Part shown: positions 28,096 through 37,483 of the stretch, in pieces
Layout: the number at the start of each line of letters is the position of its first letter
Numbering within the stretch: position 1 is the stretch's first letter
Assembly: GCF_004322755.1 (NCBI RefSeq)
Contig: NZ_CP036401.1
Span: 1,240,001-1,304,000 of the forward strand
Reading direction: 5' to 3'
DNA length: 64,000 nt
Source of the DNA: Pseudoduganella albidiflava
Lineage (GTDB): Bacteria > Pseudomonadota > Gammaproteobacteria > Burkholderiales > Burkholderiaceae_D
The notes under the pieces: model-generated
Database searches by the model: none
What the model saw: the letters and a program-made list of their open reading frames with translations, nothing else
What the model was told of the DNA's origin: nothing
Program-made: the position numbers and the translations under genes

Positions 28096-29106
28096 ATGCA
28101 GACCTTAGAAATCAGCATCTACGCGCTGGGGCTCCTGATCGCCCTGGCGCTGGTTTTCGACTTCATGAACGGCTTCCACGATGCCGCGAACGCGATCGCC
28201 ACGGTGGTCTCGACCGGCGTGCTGAAGCCGCAGACCGCCGTGGCCATGGCCGCCTTCTTCAACTTCGTGGCGATCTTCGTCGTCGGCCTGCATGTGGCGA
28301 CGACGATCGGCAAGGGCACCATCGACCCGCACGTGGTGGACCACCACGTGATCTTCGGCGCGCTGGTCGGCGCCATCGTGTGGAACGTGATCACCTGGTA
28401 CTACGGCATTCCCTCGTCGTCGTCGCACGCGCTGATCGGCGGCCTGGTCGGCGCCGCGGTCGCCAAGGCGGGTACCGGCGCGCTGATCGCCAGCGGCCTG
28501 ATCAAGACGGTGGTGTTCATCGTCGTGGCGCCGCTGCTGGGCTTCTTCCTCGGCACGCTGATCATGCTGATCGTGTCGTGGGTGTTCGTGAAGTCCACGC
28601 CGCGCCGCATCGACACGTGGTTCCGCCGCCTGCAGCTGGCATCCGCCGCCGCCTACAGCCTGGGCCACGGCGGCAACGATGCGCAGAAGACCATGGGCAT
28701 CATCTGGATGCTGCTGATCGCCTCCGGCCACGTGGCCGCCGATGCGACCGAGCCGCCTACCTGGGTCATCGTGTCCTGCTACGGCATGATCAGCTTCGGC
28801 ACGCTGTTCGGCGGCTGGCGCATCGTCAAGACGATGGGCCAGAAGATCACCAAGCTGAAACCGGTGGGCGGCTTCTGCGCCGAAACCGGCGGCGCGATCA
28901 CCCTGCTGATGGCGTCCTTCTGGGGCGTGCCTGTCTCGACCACGCACACCATCACCGGCGCCATCGTCGGTGTCGGCTCGGCGCAGCGCCTGTCGGCGGT
29001 GCGCTGGGGCGTGGCCGGCAATATCGTCTGGGCCTGGGTCTTCACGATCCCCGCGTCCGCCTTCGTGGCCGCCATCGGCTGGTGGATCGGCACGCAGATC
29101 CTGTAA
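28096..29106 (+). CDS. pit: Low-affinity inorganic phosphate transporter Pit
   Basis: A 336-residue integral membrane protein of the PiT family, which imports metal-phosphate with protons. It has the two inverted signature motifs FDFMNGFHDAANAIATVVSTGVL near the N-terminus and YSLGHGGNDAQKTMGII in the middle, plus VPVSTTHTITGAIVGVGSA. About ten transmembrane helices are visible as hydrophobic runs. It is shorter than E. coli PitA (499) and typical of the compact class paired with DUF47. Confidence 0.95.
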   Translation: MQTLEISIYALGLLIALALVFDFMNGFHDAANAIATVVSTGVLKPQTAVAMAAFFNFVAIFVVGLHVATTIGKGTIDPHVVDHHVIFGALVGAIVWNVITWYYGIPSSSSHALIGGLVGAAVAKAGTGALIASGLIKTVVFIVVAPLLGFFLGTLIMLIVSWVFVKSTPRRIDTWFRRLQLASAAAYSLGHGGNDAQKTMGIIWMLLIASGHVAADATEPPTWVIVSCYGMISFGTLFGGWRIVKTMGQKITKLKPVGGFCAETGGAITLLMASFWGVPVSTTHTITGAIVGVGSAQRLSAVRWGVAGNIVWAWVFTIPASAFVAAIGWWIGTQIL

Positions 29107-29147
29107 GCAGGGTAGAAGCAGGGTAAAGCAGACTGATGCGGTAAAGA

Positions 29148-29171
29148 AAGGGAGCCAAGGCTCCCTTTTTT
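29148..29171 (+). terminator. Terminator after pit
   Basis: Stem AAGGGAGC/GCTCCCTT (29148-29155 with 29160-29167) followed by a T run ending about 10 bases before the next gene's -10 box. Confidence 0.85.
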
Positions 29172-29180
29172 GTATTCGGC

Positions 29181-29186
29181 TAGAAT
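29181..29186 (+). promoter_or_regulatory. -10 box of the SBF transporter gene, leaderless start predicted
   Basis: TAGAAT ends 5 bases before the ATG at 29192, so the transcript should begin at the start codon. No Shine-Dalgarno is present between them. The only upstream sequence is the pit terminator. Confidence 0.5.
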
Positions 29187-29191
29187 GCCGC

Positions 29192-30175
29192 ATGTCTTCC
29201 GTTCTCGCTACCCTCTCCAGATTCAAGCCCGACAATTTCACGCTGGTCCTGCTGGTTACCGTCGGTGTCGCCACGCTGCTGCCCTGCACCGGCCAGGTAG
29301 CCGTGGTGCTCGGCGACTTCACCACCTTCATCATCGGCCTGCTGTTCTTCCTGCACGGCGCCAAGCTGTCGCGCCAGGCCGTCATCGCCGGCATCACGCA
29401 CTGGCGCCTGCACCTGCTGGTGCTGTGCAGCACCTTCGTGCTGTTCCCCATCCTCGGCCTGGCGTTCAAGCCGATCGCCCTGCGGGTGCTGACACCCGAG
29501 CTGTATGTCGGCCTGCTGTTCCTGTGCATGCTGCCATCCACCGTGCAGTCGTCGATCGCGCTGACCGCGATGGGCCGCGGCAACGTGCCGGCCGCGGTCT
29601 GCAGCGCCTCGGCGTCGAACTTCCTCGGCATCTTCATCACGCCGCTGCTGGTGTCCGCCTTTGTCGTGCAGGGCCACGCCGAACGCTCCACCGGCGACGC
29701 GGTGCTGGCCATCGTGCTGCAGCTGCTCGTGCCGTTCATGGCAGGCCAGCTGCTGCGCCCCGTGATCGGCCACTGGATCGATCGCCACAAGCCGATGCTG
29801 CGCTATGTCGACCAGGGTTCGATCCTGCTGGTGATCTATACAGCGTTCTCGGCGGCGGTCAACGAAGGGCTGTGGCACAAGCTGTCGCCCGAGGTGCTGG
29901 TCACGCTGGGCGTGGTTTGCTGCGTGCTGCTGGCGATCGTGCTGGCGCTGACGATGTATGCCAGCCGCAAGCTGGGCTTTTCCCGCGAGGATGAAGTCAC
30001 GATCGTGTTCTGCGGTTCGAAGAAGAGCCTGGCCTCCGGCGTACCGATGGCCAAGGTGCTGTTCGCCACGTCGTCGGTGGGCATGGTCATCCTGCCGATC
30101 ATGCTGTTCCACCAGATCCAGCTGATGGTGTGCTCCGTGCTGGCGCAACGCTTCGCGGAACGGACGGCCGACTGA
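29192..30175 (+). CDS. SBF-like sodium/bile acid symporter family transporter
   Basis: A 327-residue membrane protein with nine or ten hydrophobic helices, of the SBF-like (bile acid:sodium symporter, YfeH type) family. Recognisable segments are TTFIIGLLFFLHGAKLSRQA, MLPSTVQSSIALTAMGRGNVPAAVCSA (conserved crossover region) and VTIVFCGSKKSLASGVPMA. The substrate is unknown; the bacterial relatives are seldom characterised. The long in-frame upstream extension overlaps pit and has no membrane-protein features, so the ATG at 29192 is preferred. Confidence 0.88.
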   Translation: MSSVLATLSRFKPDNFTLVLLVTVGVATLLPCTGQVAVVLGDFTTFIIGLLFFLHGAKLSRQAVIAGITHWRLHLLVLCSTFVLFPILGLAFKPIALRVLTPELYVGLLFLCMLPSTVQSSIALTAMGRGNVPAAVCSASASNFLGIFITPLLVSAFVVQGHAERSTGDAVLAIVLQLLVPFMAGQLLRPVIGHWIDRHKPMLRYVDQGSILLVIYTAFSAAVNEGLWHKLSPEVLVTLGVVCCVLLAIVLALTMYASRKLGFSREDEVTIVFCGSKKSLASGVPMAKVLFATSSVGMVILPIMLFHQIQLMVCSVLAQRFAERTAD

Positions 30176-30192
30176 TCTTCCCATCTTCTCAG

Positions 30193-30213
30193 ATCCGGGA
30201 TATATTCTCGGAT
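30193..30213 (+). promoter_or_regulatory. Promoter and possible autoregulatory operator of the XRE-cupin gene
   Basis: TTCCCA (30178-30183), a 17-base spacer and TATATT (30201-30206) form a plausible promoter, with the start of transcription at the ATG (30214). An inverted repeat ATCCG-N11-CGGAT (30193-30213) covers the -10 box and ends exactly at the start codon, as expected of an operator for the encoded repressor. Confidence 0.45.
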
Positions 30214-30780
30214 ATGGGAAATCACGAACATTTCGAAGCGAGGCTGGTCGCCCGGCTGGCCGCCCTGCGCATGGAGCGCGGCTGGCCGCTGGAAGAGCTG
30301 GCGCAACGCGCGGGCATCAGCCGCGCCACGCTGTCGCGCCTGGAGCGGGGCGAAACCAGTCCCACGGCCGCGCTGCTGGGCAAGCTGTGCGCGGCCTACG
30401 GCTTGCCGATGTCGCGCCTGATCGCCGCCGTCGAGGAGGGCGGGGCGCAACTGGTCAGGGCGGCCGACCAGGCCACCTGGACCGATCCCGCCAGCGGGTT
30501 CACGCGGCGCATGGTGTCGCCGCCCTCGCAAGGCCTGCGCGCCGAACTGATCGAGGGGAGGCTGCCGGCCGGCGCCCTGATCGACTACGAGCAGCCGCCC
30601 CAGGCGGGCCTGGAACAGCACATCTGGATGCTCGACGGCCTGCTCGACTACACGCTCGACGGCGTCACGTACCGGCTGCAGCCGGGCGACTGCCTGCGCT
30701 TCCGCCTCCATGGCGCCACGCGTTTTTCCTGCCCCGGGCCGGACGGGGCCCACTACCTGATCGCCATCTGCGAACCATGA
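30214..30780 (+). CDS. XRE-family transcriptional regulator with cupin domain
   Basis: A 188-residue regulator. Residues 12-65 are a lambda-repressor-like HTH (LAALRMERGWPLEELAQRAG, RATLSRLERGETSPT). The C-terminal half (about 110-188) is a cupin beta-barrel (EQHIWMLDGLLDYTLDG, LQPGDCLRFRLHG) that probably senses a small ligand. The next gene, a double acetyltransferase, overlaps its stop by four bases (ATGA), so both are coregulated. Such regulators commonly control an adjacent GNAT or transporter. Confidence 0.88.
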   Translation: MGNHEHFEARLVARLAALRMERGWPLEELAQRAGISRATLSRLERGETSPTAALLGKLCAAYGLPMSRLIAAVEEGGAQLVRAADQATWTDPASGFTRRMVSPPSQGLRAELIEGRLPAGALIDYEQPPQAGLEQHIWMLDGLLDYTLDGVTYRLQPGDCLRFRLHGATRFSCPGPDGAHYLIAICEP

Positions 30781-31748
30781 CCACGATTGCTGAACTGTCG
30801 GGCGACGGCGTGCGCGCCGTCGCCGATGAACTGGCCGATGTGCTGCATGACTGCGTGGCGCATGGCGCCAGCGTCGGCTTCCTGCCGCCGTTCACGCTGG
30901 CCGATGCGCGCCGTTTCTGGCTCGATGTCGCCAGCCAGGTCGATGCCGGCGCGCGCACGCTGTTCGTGGCCCGCGACGGCGAAGGCGTGGTGCGCGGCAC
31001 CGTGCAACTGGCGCTGGCCACGCCCGCGAACGGCGCCCACCGCGCCGAAGTGAACAAGATGCTGGTGCACACGCGCTGCCGCCGCCTGGGACTGGGCCGG
31101 CGCCTGCTGCAGGCGGCCGAGGCGCGCGCACGGGCGCTGGGCCGCACGCTGCTGGTGCTCGACACGTGGGTCGGCAGCGGTGCCCAGCACCTGTATGCCG
31201 GCCTGGGTTACCGTACGGCCGGCGACATTCCCCAGTTCGCCATCCTGTCCGGCACCACGCTCGGCGCCACCCGCGTCATGTACAAGCTGCTCGGCCCCGC
31301 CGTCGAATTGGCCAGCGCCGATCCCGCCTCGGCCGACGCGCTGGCGCTGATGCGTGAACTGTCCGGCGTCCTGCGCGGCATCACCGGCGACGACGGCACC
31401 GCATCGTTCGATCCCGCCGGCTGCACGGTGTTCGCGATCGCCCGCGACGGCGCGGGCACGGCGGTCGGCTGCGGCGCGCTGCGCCCGCTGGATGGCGAGT
31501 TCAGCGGGATCGCCGAGATCAAGCGGATGTATGCGCGGCCCGGCAGCGGCGCCGCGGTCGGCTCGGCCGTGCTGGCGTTCCTCGAGGCGCAGGCCGCCGC
31601 GCTGGGCTACCACGGCCTGTGGCTGGAAACCCGCAAGGTCAATACGCGCGCGGTGCGCTTCTATGAAGGACTGGGTTACCTGCGCATCCCGAACTTCGGC
31701 AGGTATGCCGGCAACGACGCCGCGGCCTGCTTCGGCAAGCGGCTGTAG
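30777..31748 (+). CDS. Tandem GNAT acetyltransferase
   Basis: A 323-residue fusion of two GNAT domains. The N-domain (about 1-165) has VNKMLVHTRCRRLGLGRRLL, the acetyl-CoA pyrophosphate loop (R/Q-x-x-G-x-G/A), and LLVLDTWVGSGAQHLYAGLGY. The C-domain (about 175-323) has EIKRMYARPGSGAAVGSAVL and LETRKVNTRAVRFYEGLGY, in which the canonical R-x-x-G loop reads RPGSGAAVG. Both resemble small-molecule or antibiotic-type N-acetyltransferases. The substrate is unknown. It is translationally coupled to the XRE-cupin regulator. Confidence 0.87.
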   Translation: MTTIAELSGDGVRAVADELADVLHDCVAHGASVGFLPPFTLADARRFWLDVASQVDAGARTLFVARDGEGVVRGTVQLALATPANGAHRAEVNKMLVHTRCRRLGLGRRLLQAAEARARALGRTLLVLDTWVGSGAQHLYAGLGYRTAGDIPQFAILSGTTLGATRVMYKLLGPAVELASADPASADALALMRELSGVLRGITGDDGTASFDPAGCTVFAIARDGAGTAVGCGALRPLDGEFSGIAEIKRMYARPGSGAAVGSAVLAFLEAQAAALGYHGLWLETRKVNTRAVRFYEGLGYLRIPNFGRYAGNDAAACFGKRL

Positions 31749-32265
31749 CACGCCCGGCACGACCGCTTTCACCGGCGGGGCATCAAGTCCCGCCGCAGCG
31801 CTCCGCCCCAGGAACGCTTCTCCGACTTGCGGATCCACGCCATGGCACGCGGCGCGACCATCGTTCACGCCTCGCCGGCCCGCCCGTCATATCGATCCAT
31901 CGGCAGCCGGGAGCCTCTCTCCAGCCCAGGTATCCCATGCGGAATTTCGCGCCACTTTCCTCAAACTACGCGGCACGAAGCCAGGAGCGTTCTAGTCTTC
32001 CGGCAACCATCGCCCGACCATCGAAGCGTAGATACGTGTAACCATTAACATAACTTCCCGCGAAAAGGAACAAGCTGTACCAAAACTACATCAGCTCCGC
32101 ATTATATTTTTCTAAACTTGCAGTATTGACATACCATCGCTCTTCACCGGCACATGGCACGCGTCAGCCTGTCCTGCCCCTTGCCGGCCCGCTGTGCTCG
32201 CGTCGTCCGCAGCGCGAGAGTCTTCCCACCCCAAAGCACAACAATACAAGGAGTAGAGGAGCGAG
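31749..32265. other. Gene-free region upstream of the TonB receptor
   Basis: 517 bases without a supported gene. The last 230 bases become AT-rich, with TATATTTTTC near 32103-32112 and TTGACA at 32126-32131, suggesting a regulated promoter region. I could not place a -35/-10 pair with good spacing. The gene ends with a strong ribosome binding site (GAGGAG). Confidence 0.45.
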
Positions 32266-35070
32266 ATGAAAAATAGAAACGTTTCCAATGCCGTGTTGGC
32301 CTTCACGGCAATGTTGACAACCGCGCAGCACAGCGCGGCGCAGGAGGTGCCGCCCGAACCGGCCGGCGAAGGCGCAAAGATCAATGCCGTGGTGGTGAAG
32401 GGGATCCGGCGCAGCCTGATCAATTCGCTCGACACCAAGCGGGAAGGCAACGGCATTGTCGACGCCATTTCGGCGGAAGACATCGGCAAGTTCCCCGACC
32501 AGAACCTGGCCGAATCCCTGCAGCGCATCACCGGCGTGTCGATCGACCGTTCGGGCGGCGAGGGCAAGCAGGTCACCGTACGCGGCTTCGGCCCCGACTT
32601 CAATACCGTGCTGGTGAACGGTCGCCAGGTCGCCTCCGAGAATGAAAACCGCGCCTTTAATTTCGATACCGTCTCGGCCGACCTGGTCAACAGCATCAAT
32701 GTCTTCAAGACGGGCACCGCGACCCAGCAGTCGGGCGGCATCGGCTCGACCATCAACATCACCACGGCCCGGCCTTTGAACCTGGGCGGCTTCAAGGTGG
32801 CCGGGTCGGTCAAGGCGCTGCACGACGATAACAGCGGCGAGACCACGCCGGAATACTCGCTGCTCGTCAGCGATACCTTCGCCAACGGCAAGTTCGGCGC
32901 GCTGCTGGCGGTCTCGCGCAAGAAGGCCAGGACGCGCCTGAACCAGGCGCAAACCGATGGCTGGCTGCAAAACGCCGGCATCCTGACCAGCGAACTCAAT
33001 GACGGCGCCGGATTCGCGGGCAACGTGTTTTCACCCCGCAACTACGACACCAAGGTGACGTTCGAAGAGCGCACCCGCACCAATGCCAACCTGGTGCTGC
33101 AGTACCGGCCGTCGAGCAGCCTGACCCTGACCGCCGACGCGCTGTATTCCGACTTCGACATCAAGACCGATGCCACTTCCTACGGCCACTGGTTTACCGC
33201 GCCGAACGTGGAGCGCGCCCGCACCGACGCCAACGGTACCATCACGGACCTGTACCAGGAAACCGGCCTGGCGACGGACTTCCATGCCAAGAAATTCGAC
33301 CGCCTGACCAACACCAGGTCGTTCGGCCTGCAAGCCGACTGGAAAATCTCGAACAAGCTCAATTTCGTCTTCGACGCCTGGAAATCCGATGCGACCCGCG
33401 AGCCCAACAACGGTGGCGGCGACCAGCTTTCGCTGATCGGCTACAAGAACCGCGCGCGCTTCCAGTCCGATTCCGCCACCTTGCCCTGGGTAAGCGAATT
33501 CGCCACCCCGGCGACCGGGCTGGTGTACGAAAACGATGCCCAGGGCCGGCCGATCACCCATTCCGTCGGCAATTACCTCGACCCGGCCAACGCCCGCGCG
33601 CACGTGATGCTGCGCCGTGGCTGGGCCGTCGACGACGAGGTGCGCCAGTACAAGGTCGATGGCGTCTGGAAGGAGGGCAGCGGCGAAGGGCTGGTCTCGG
33701 CCCGCTTCGGCCTCCAGCGCTCGCAGGAAACCAAGGCGCTGACCCGTTGGGACAACGAGGGCGTGGGGATTCACTGCACGTACTGCGGCTATGCCGATAC
33801 CCCGGTCATTCCGGCCGGCACCCTCAGCGTGTTCAACGCGGGCAGCGACTTCCTGAAGGGCGTCAGCGGCAGCGGCCGCACGCCGACTTCCTGGCTGCGC
33901 CACGACGGCGAGAAGCAGTTCGCGTTCGTCGAGCAGCAGAGCGGCAAGAACTTCGACGCCGTGGTGCGCGACAACTCCTATGCGGTCGAGGAGAAAACCA
34001 CCTCGGGCTACCTGGAACTGGCCTTCGCCGGCACGCTGGCCGACAGGCCCGTGCGGATGACCGCCGGCGCGCGGCTGGAACACACCGATATCAAGGTCTC
34101 GGGTACCCAGGGCAATATCGAGCGGCTGAACGTGCTCGATGCCACCGAGCTCAGCGCCGTGTATGGCGCCAAGTCGGCCATCAACGTCAGCAATTCGTAC
34201 TACTCGGTGTTGCCCAACTTCAGCGCGAATGTCGAGCTGACGGACACGCTGATGGTGCGCGTGGCCGCCTACCGCTCGCTGACGCGGCCGCGCCTCGACG
34301 ATCTGTCTCCCGCCACCAACATCGTCACGACGCGTCCCGGCACGCTGACCGCCTCCTCGGGCGATCCGGCATTGAAGCCCTTCGAGTCGAATAACCTCGA
34401 CCTGTCGCTGGAGTGGTACTACAAGCCGGCCAGCTATGTCTCGGGCGGATTCTTCTGGAAAGACGTCAGCAATTTCATCGTTTCCAGCAACACGACGCGG
34501 CAATTCAACACCAGTACCGGCGTGCTGACCGACCCCAGCACAGGGACCGACAAGCTCAAGCCCGATCCGGCCGATGGCCCGGCCGTGTTCACCCTGACCC
34601 GGCCCAGCAATGGGCCATCCGCGGTGGTACACGGCTTCGAGCTGGCCGTGCAGCACACGTTCGACAACGGCCTGGGCTTCATCGTCAACGGCACCATCGT
34701 GCGCAGCGACTCCAACCTGAACCCGGGCGACGTCAACCAGAAGTTCGCGGTGACCGGCATCAGCGATTCGGCCAACGTCGTCGGCTTCTACGAACGGGGC
34801 CCGTACCAGCTGCGCCTGGCCTACAACTGGCGCGACAAGTTCCTGCAATCGCTGACCCAGCAAAACGGCGACGGCGTGACCCAGGTGGCGGCCTATGGCC
34901 AATGGGACCTGAGCGGCAGCTACGAAGTGTCGAAGAACCTGTCGGTGGTGTTCGAGGCAAGCAACCTGAACGAAGCGGTGGTCAAGAAGTATGGCCGCTA
35001 CACCAACCAGTTCCTGCTGGCGGAAGATTCCGGCCGCCGTTTCGCGCTCGGCCTGATCGCCAAGTTCTGA
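32266..35070 (+). CDS. TonB-dependent receptor (Caulobacter/Xanthomonas type)
   Basis: A 934-residue outer-membrane active transporter. It has a signal peptide (about 1-26), a TonB-box-like INAVVVKGI, a plug domain (EDIGKFPDQNLAESLQRITGV, then VTVRGFGPDFNTVLVNGR), and a long 22-strand barrel ending in the C-terminal aromatic FALGLIAKF. The plug motif is typical of the large group of receptors used by Caulobacter, xanthomonads and sphingomonads for carbohydrate-like ligands. The genes downstream (halogenase, SapC, 2OG-like) are the usual companions of this type. The ligand cannot be inferred. Confidence 0.93.
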   Translation: MKNRNVSNAVLAFTAMLTTAQHSAAQEVPPEPAGEGAKINAVVVKGIRRSLINSLDTKREGNGIVDAISAEDIGKFPDQNLAESLQRITGVSIDRSGGEGKQVTVRGFGPDFNTVLVNGRQVASENENRAFNFDTVSADLVNSINVFKTGTATQQSGGIGSTINITTARPLNLGGFKVAGSVKALHDDNSGETTPEYSLLVSDTFANGKFGALLAVSRKKARTRLNQAQTDGWLQNAGILTSELNDGAGFAGNVFSPRNYDTKVTFEERTRTNANLVLQYRPSSSLTLTADALYSDFDIKTDATSYGHWFTAPNVERARTDANGTITDLYQETGLATDFHAKKFDRLTNTRSFGLQADWKISNKLNFVFDAWKSDATREPNNGGGDQLSLIGYKNRARFQSDSATLPWVSEFATPATGLVYENDAQGRPITHSVGNYLDPANARAHVMLRRGWAVDDEVRQYKVDGVWKEGSGEGLVSARFGLQRSQETKALTRWDNEGVGIHCTYCGYADTPVIPAGTLSVFNAGSDFLKGVSGSGRTPTSWLRHDGEKQFAFVEQQSGKNFDAVVRDNSYAVEEKTTSGYLELAFAGTLADRPVRMTAGARLEHTDIKVSGTQGNIERLNVLDATELSAVYGAKSAINVSNSYYSVLPNFSANVELTDTLMVRVAAYRSLTRPRLDDLSPATNIVTTRPGTLTASSGDPALKPFESNNLDLSLEWYYKPASYVSGGFFWKDVSNFIVSSNTTRQFNTSTGVLTDPSTGTDKLKPDPADGPAVFTLTRPSNGPSAVVHGFELAVQHTFDNGLGFIVNGTIVRSDSNLNPGDVNQKFAVTGISDSANVVGFYERGPYQLRLAYNWRDKFLQSLTQQNGDGVTQVAAYGQWDLSGSYEVSKNLSVVFEASNLNEAVVKKYGRYTNQFLLAEDSGRRFALGLIAKF

Positions 35071-35172
35071 CGTGACGGGAGGGGCGCCGGAAAGTGGGTC
35101 AAATGCGGGCCAAAAACCGCGCCGGCGCCCCGCCGTTTCAACTGTCTCATGCCCAACATCGATAAGGCAGAC

Positions 35173-36711
35173 ATGAACCAGCACATCAAACACATCGTCA
35201 TCGTCGGCGGCGGCGCGGCCGGCTGGATTACCGCGGGCCGCATCGCTGCCCGGCACGCCCGGGACAGCGGCATCACCGTCACCCTGGTCGAGTCGCCCAC
35301 CATCGGCCCGATCGGCGTGGGCGAGGGCACCTGGCCCACCATGCGCAGCACGCTGATGAAAATGGGCATTTCGGAAACCGACTTCATGCGCGAATGCGAA
35401 GCGACCTTCAAGCAGGGGGCCAAGTTCGCACGCTGGGTCGACGGCACCGCCGACGATTTTTATTACCACCCGCTGATGCTGCCGCAAGGCTTCGGCCAGC
35501 TGGACCTGGTGCCTTACTGGCAGACCGCCTGCGCCGGCCGCTCGTTTTCCGACACCGTGTGCCTGCAGGAGCAGGTCTGCGAACACGGGCTGGCGCCGAA
35601 GATGATCACCACGCCGGAATACGCGTCGGTGGCCAACTACGCCTACCACCTGGACGCCGGCAAATTCGTCGGGTTCCTGACGCGCCATTGCACCACCAAA
35701 CTGGGTGTGACGCATATCCAGGGCGACGTCACTGCCGTCAACAGCACGCCCAATGGCGATATCGCGGCCATCGTCACCGCGCAGCAGGGCGAAATCGCGG
35801 GCGACCTGTTCATCGACTGCACCGGCTTCAACTCGCTCCTGCTGGGCAAGCACCTGGGCGTGCCCTTCGTCGACCGGGGCGACGTCCTGTTCATCGACAA
35901 GGCCATCGCCGCCCAGGTGCCGTACGAGCGCGAGGATGCGCCGATCGCCTCGCACACCATCTCGACCGGCCAGGCCGCCGGCTGGATCTGGGATATCGGC
36001 CTGGTGACCCGGCGCGGCATCGGCTACGTGTATTCCAGCCGGCACACGAGCGACGAGCAGGCCGAAGCCGCGCTGCGCGCCTATATCGGGCCGGCGGGAA
36101 AATCGGTCGGCACGCGCAGTATCCCGATCCGCTCCGGCCATCGCCAGCTGTTCTGGAAAAACAACTGCGTCGCGGTGGGCCTGGCCGCCGGATTCCTGGA
36201 GCCGCTGGAAGCCTCGGCGCTGGTGCTGGTGGAACTGTCGGCCGACATGCTCGCCGAGCAGTTGCCCGCGACCCGCGACACCATGGACATCGTCGCCCGG
36301 CGCTTCAACGAGACCTTCCTGTACCGCTGGGACCGGATCATCGATTTCCTGAAGCTGCATTACATCCTCAGCAAGCGTACCGACAATGCGTTCTGGACCG
36401 ATAACCGGGCGCCGGAAACCATTCCCGACAGCCTGAAGGACCTGATGCGGCTGTGGCGCCATCGCCCGCCCGGCAACTGCGACTTCACCAGCAATAACGA
36501 GGTGTTCCCGGCCGCCAGCTATCAGTATGTCCTGTACGGCATGGGCTTCAGGACGGACCCGGAATTCCTGCGGCCGTCGCCAGGCGAGCAGCGCGCGGCG
36601 CAGGAGCACCTGTCGCAGAACAGCGCGGCCGTCAGGAAGGCGCTGAAAATGCTGCCGGCCCATCGCGAGCTGATCGCCAAGATCCACGCCTACGGCCTTC
36701 CGGCGGTATAG
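35173..36711 (+). CDS. Flavin-dependent tryptophan-halogenase family protein
   Basis: A 512-residue FAD enzyme. The N-terminal FAD-binding loop is IVGGGAAGWITAG (GxGxxG). Starting from this ATG the catalytic lysine of halogenases falls at Lys80 in FKQGAKFARW (Lys79 in PrnA and RebH). The WxWxIP motif reads GWIWDIG (about 268-275), with Pro replaced by Gly. An ATG eight codons earlier lacks a ribosome binding site, while AAGGCAGAC precedes this one. Family members chlorinate or brominate aromatic rings, but homologues in TonB-receptor clusters have poorly known substrates. A separate flavin reductase would be required and none is adjacent. Confidence 0.9.
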   Translation: MNQHIKHIVIVGGGAAGWITAGRIAARHARDSGITVTLVESPTIGPIGVGEGTWPTMRSTLMKMGISETDFMRECEATFKQGAKFARWVDGTADDFYYHPLMLPQGFGQLDLVPYWQTACAGRSFSDTVCLQEQVCEHGLAPKMITTPEYASVANYAYHLDAGKFVGFLTRHCTTKLGVTHIQGDVTAVNSTPNGDIAAIVTAQQGEIAGDLFIDCTGFNSLLLGKHLGVPFVDRGDVLFIDKAIAAQVPYEREDAPIASHTISTGQAAGWIWDIGLVTRRGIGYVYSSRHTSDEQAEAALRAYIGPAGKSVGTRSIPIRSGHRQLFWKNNCVAVGLAAGFLEPLEASALVLVELSADMLAEQLPATRDTMDIVARRFNETFLYRWDRIIDFLKLHYILSKRTDNAFWTDNRAPETIPDSLKDLMRLWRHRPPGNCDFTSNNEVFPAASYQYVLYGMGFRTDPEFLRPSPGEQRAAQEHLSQNSAAVRKALKMLPAHRELIAKIHAYGLPAV

Positions 36712-36723
36712 GCCATCTTCCCC

Positions 36724-36754
36724 AGAACACAGGACACAGAACACAGGACACAGG
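36724..36754. repeat. 14-bp tandem repeat carrying Shine-Dalgarno motifs before sapC
   Basis: AGAACACAGGACAC is repeated twice (36724-36737, 36738-36751), followed by AGG. Each unit holds an AGGA. The second AGGA is 7 bases from the ATG and is the likely ribosome binding site. Confidence 0.8.
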
Positions 36755-36755
36755 C

Positions 36756-37481
36756 ATGGCACATCTGATTTCACTGGACAACACGGCGCACCGGCAGGTC
36801 CGCGTCGACAGCCGCCGGGTGGAAGCGGCCGGCGCGGCGCTGAACATGGTGCCGGTGGTATTGACCGAGTTCCTGAAGCTCGTCGTCCAATACCCGATCG
36901 CCTTCACCAAGGACAAGGACACGGGACGCTTCGCCTGCGTCGCCCTGTTCGGCTTCCACGACAACGAGAACCTGTTCGTCGACGATGGACGGTGGGACGC
37001 CATCTACGTCCCGCTGCAAGTGTCGCGCCAGCCGTTCTTCCTCGGAAAAGCCGCCGACAAGCCAGGCGAGGGCGACCACTTCGTCGTGTGCATCGACACC
37101 GGGCACGCCAGCATCGGCGGCGACGGCGAGCGCATCTTCGACGCCGACGGGCGGGAAACGGCGTACCTGGAGGAAGCCAAGGGGCGGCTGGCCGAACTCC
37201 TCAACGGCGAGGCGCCGACACGGCAATTCATCGACACGCTGCTGCACTACAAGCTGCTGGTGCCGATGCAGCTGGAGATCACGTTCGGGAACCAGGAGTC
37301 GACCCAGGTGCAGGGCCTGTACACCATCGACGACGCCCGCCTGGAGCAGCTCGACGCGGAAGCGATCGCCAGCCTGCACGCGCATGGCTTCCTCGGCCCG
37401 GCCTATACCATGCTGGCGTCGCTCGGCCACGTCTACGCCATGATCGACCGGCGCAACAAGCGTCTCGAGCGCGCGGCGTAG
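36756..37481 (+). CDS. SapC family protein
   Basis: A 241-residue member of the SapC family (Pfam PF07277), named after a Campylobacter S-layer gene region but of unknown biochemical role. Diagnostic stretches are VLTEFLKLVVQYPIAFTKD, CVALFGFHDNENLFV and GRWDAIYVPLQVSRQPFFLG. Together with its neighbours it forms a conserved locus in proteobacteria that have Caulobacter-type TonB receptors. No signal peptide is visible, so it is probably cytoplasmic. Confidence 0.88.
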   Translation: MAHLISLDNTAHRQVRVDSRRVEAAGAALNMVPVVLTEFLKLVVQYPIAFTKDKDTGRFACVALFGFHDNENLFVDDGRWDAIYVPLQVSRQPFFLGKAADKPGEGDHFVVCIDTGHASIGGDGERIFDADGRETAYLEEAKGRLAELLNGEAPTRQFIDTLLHYKLLVPMQLEITFGNQESTQVQGLYTIDDARLEQLDAEAIASLHAHGFLGPAYTMLASLGHVYAMIDRRNKRLERAA

Positions 37482-37483
37482 CC

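Noticed and set aside
33031..36774. A 1247-codon open frame on the minus strand opposite the TonB receptor and halogenase genes
   Set aside because: It is a shadow of well-supported plus-strand genes in very high-GC DNA; its translation is Arg/His/Gly-rich without a domain.
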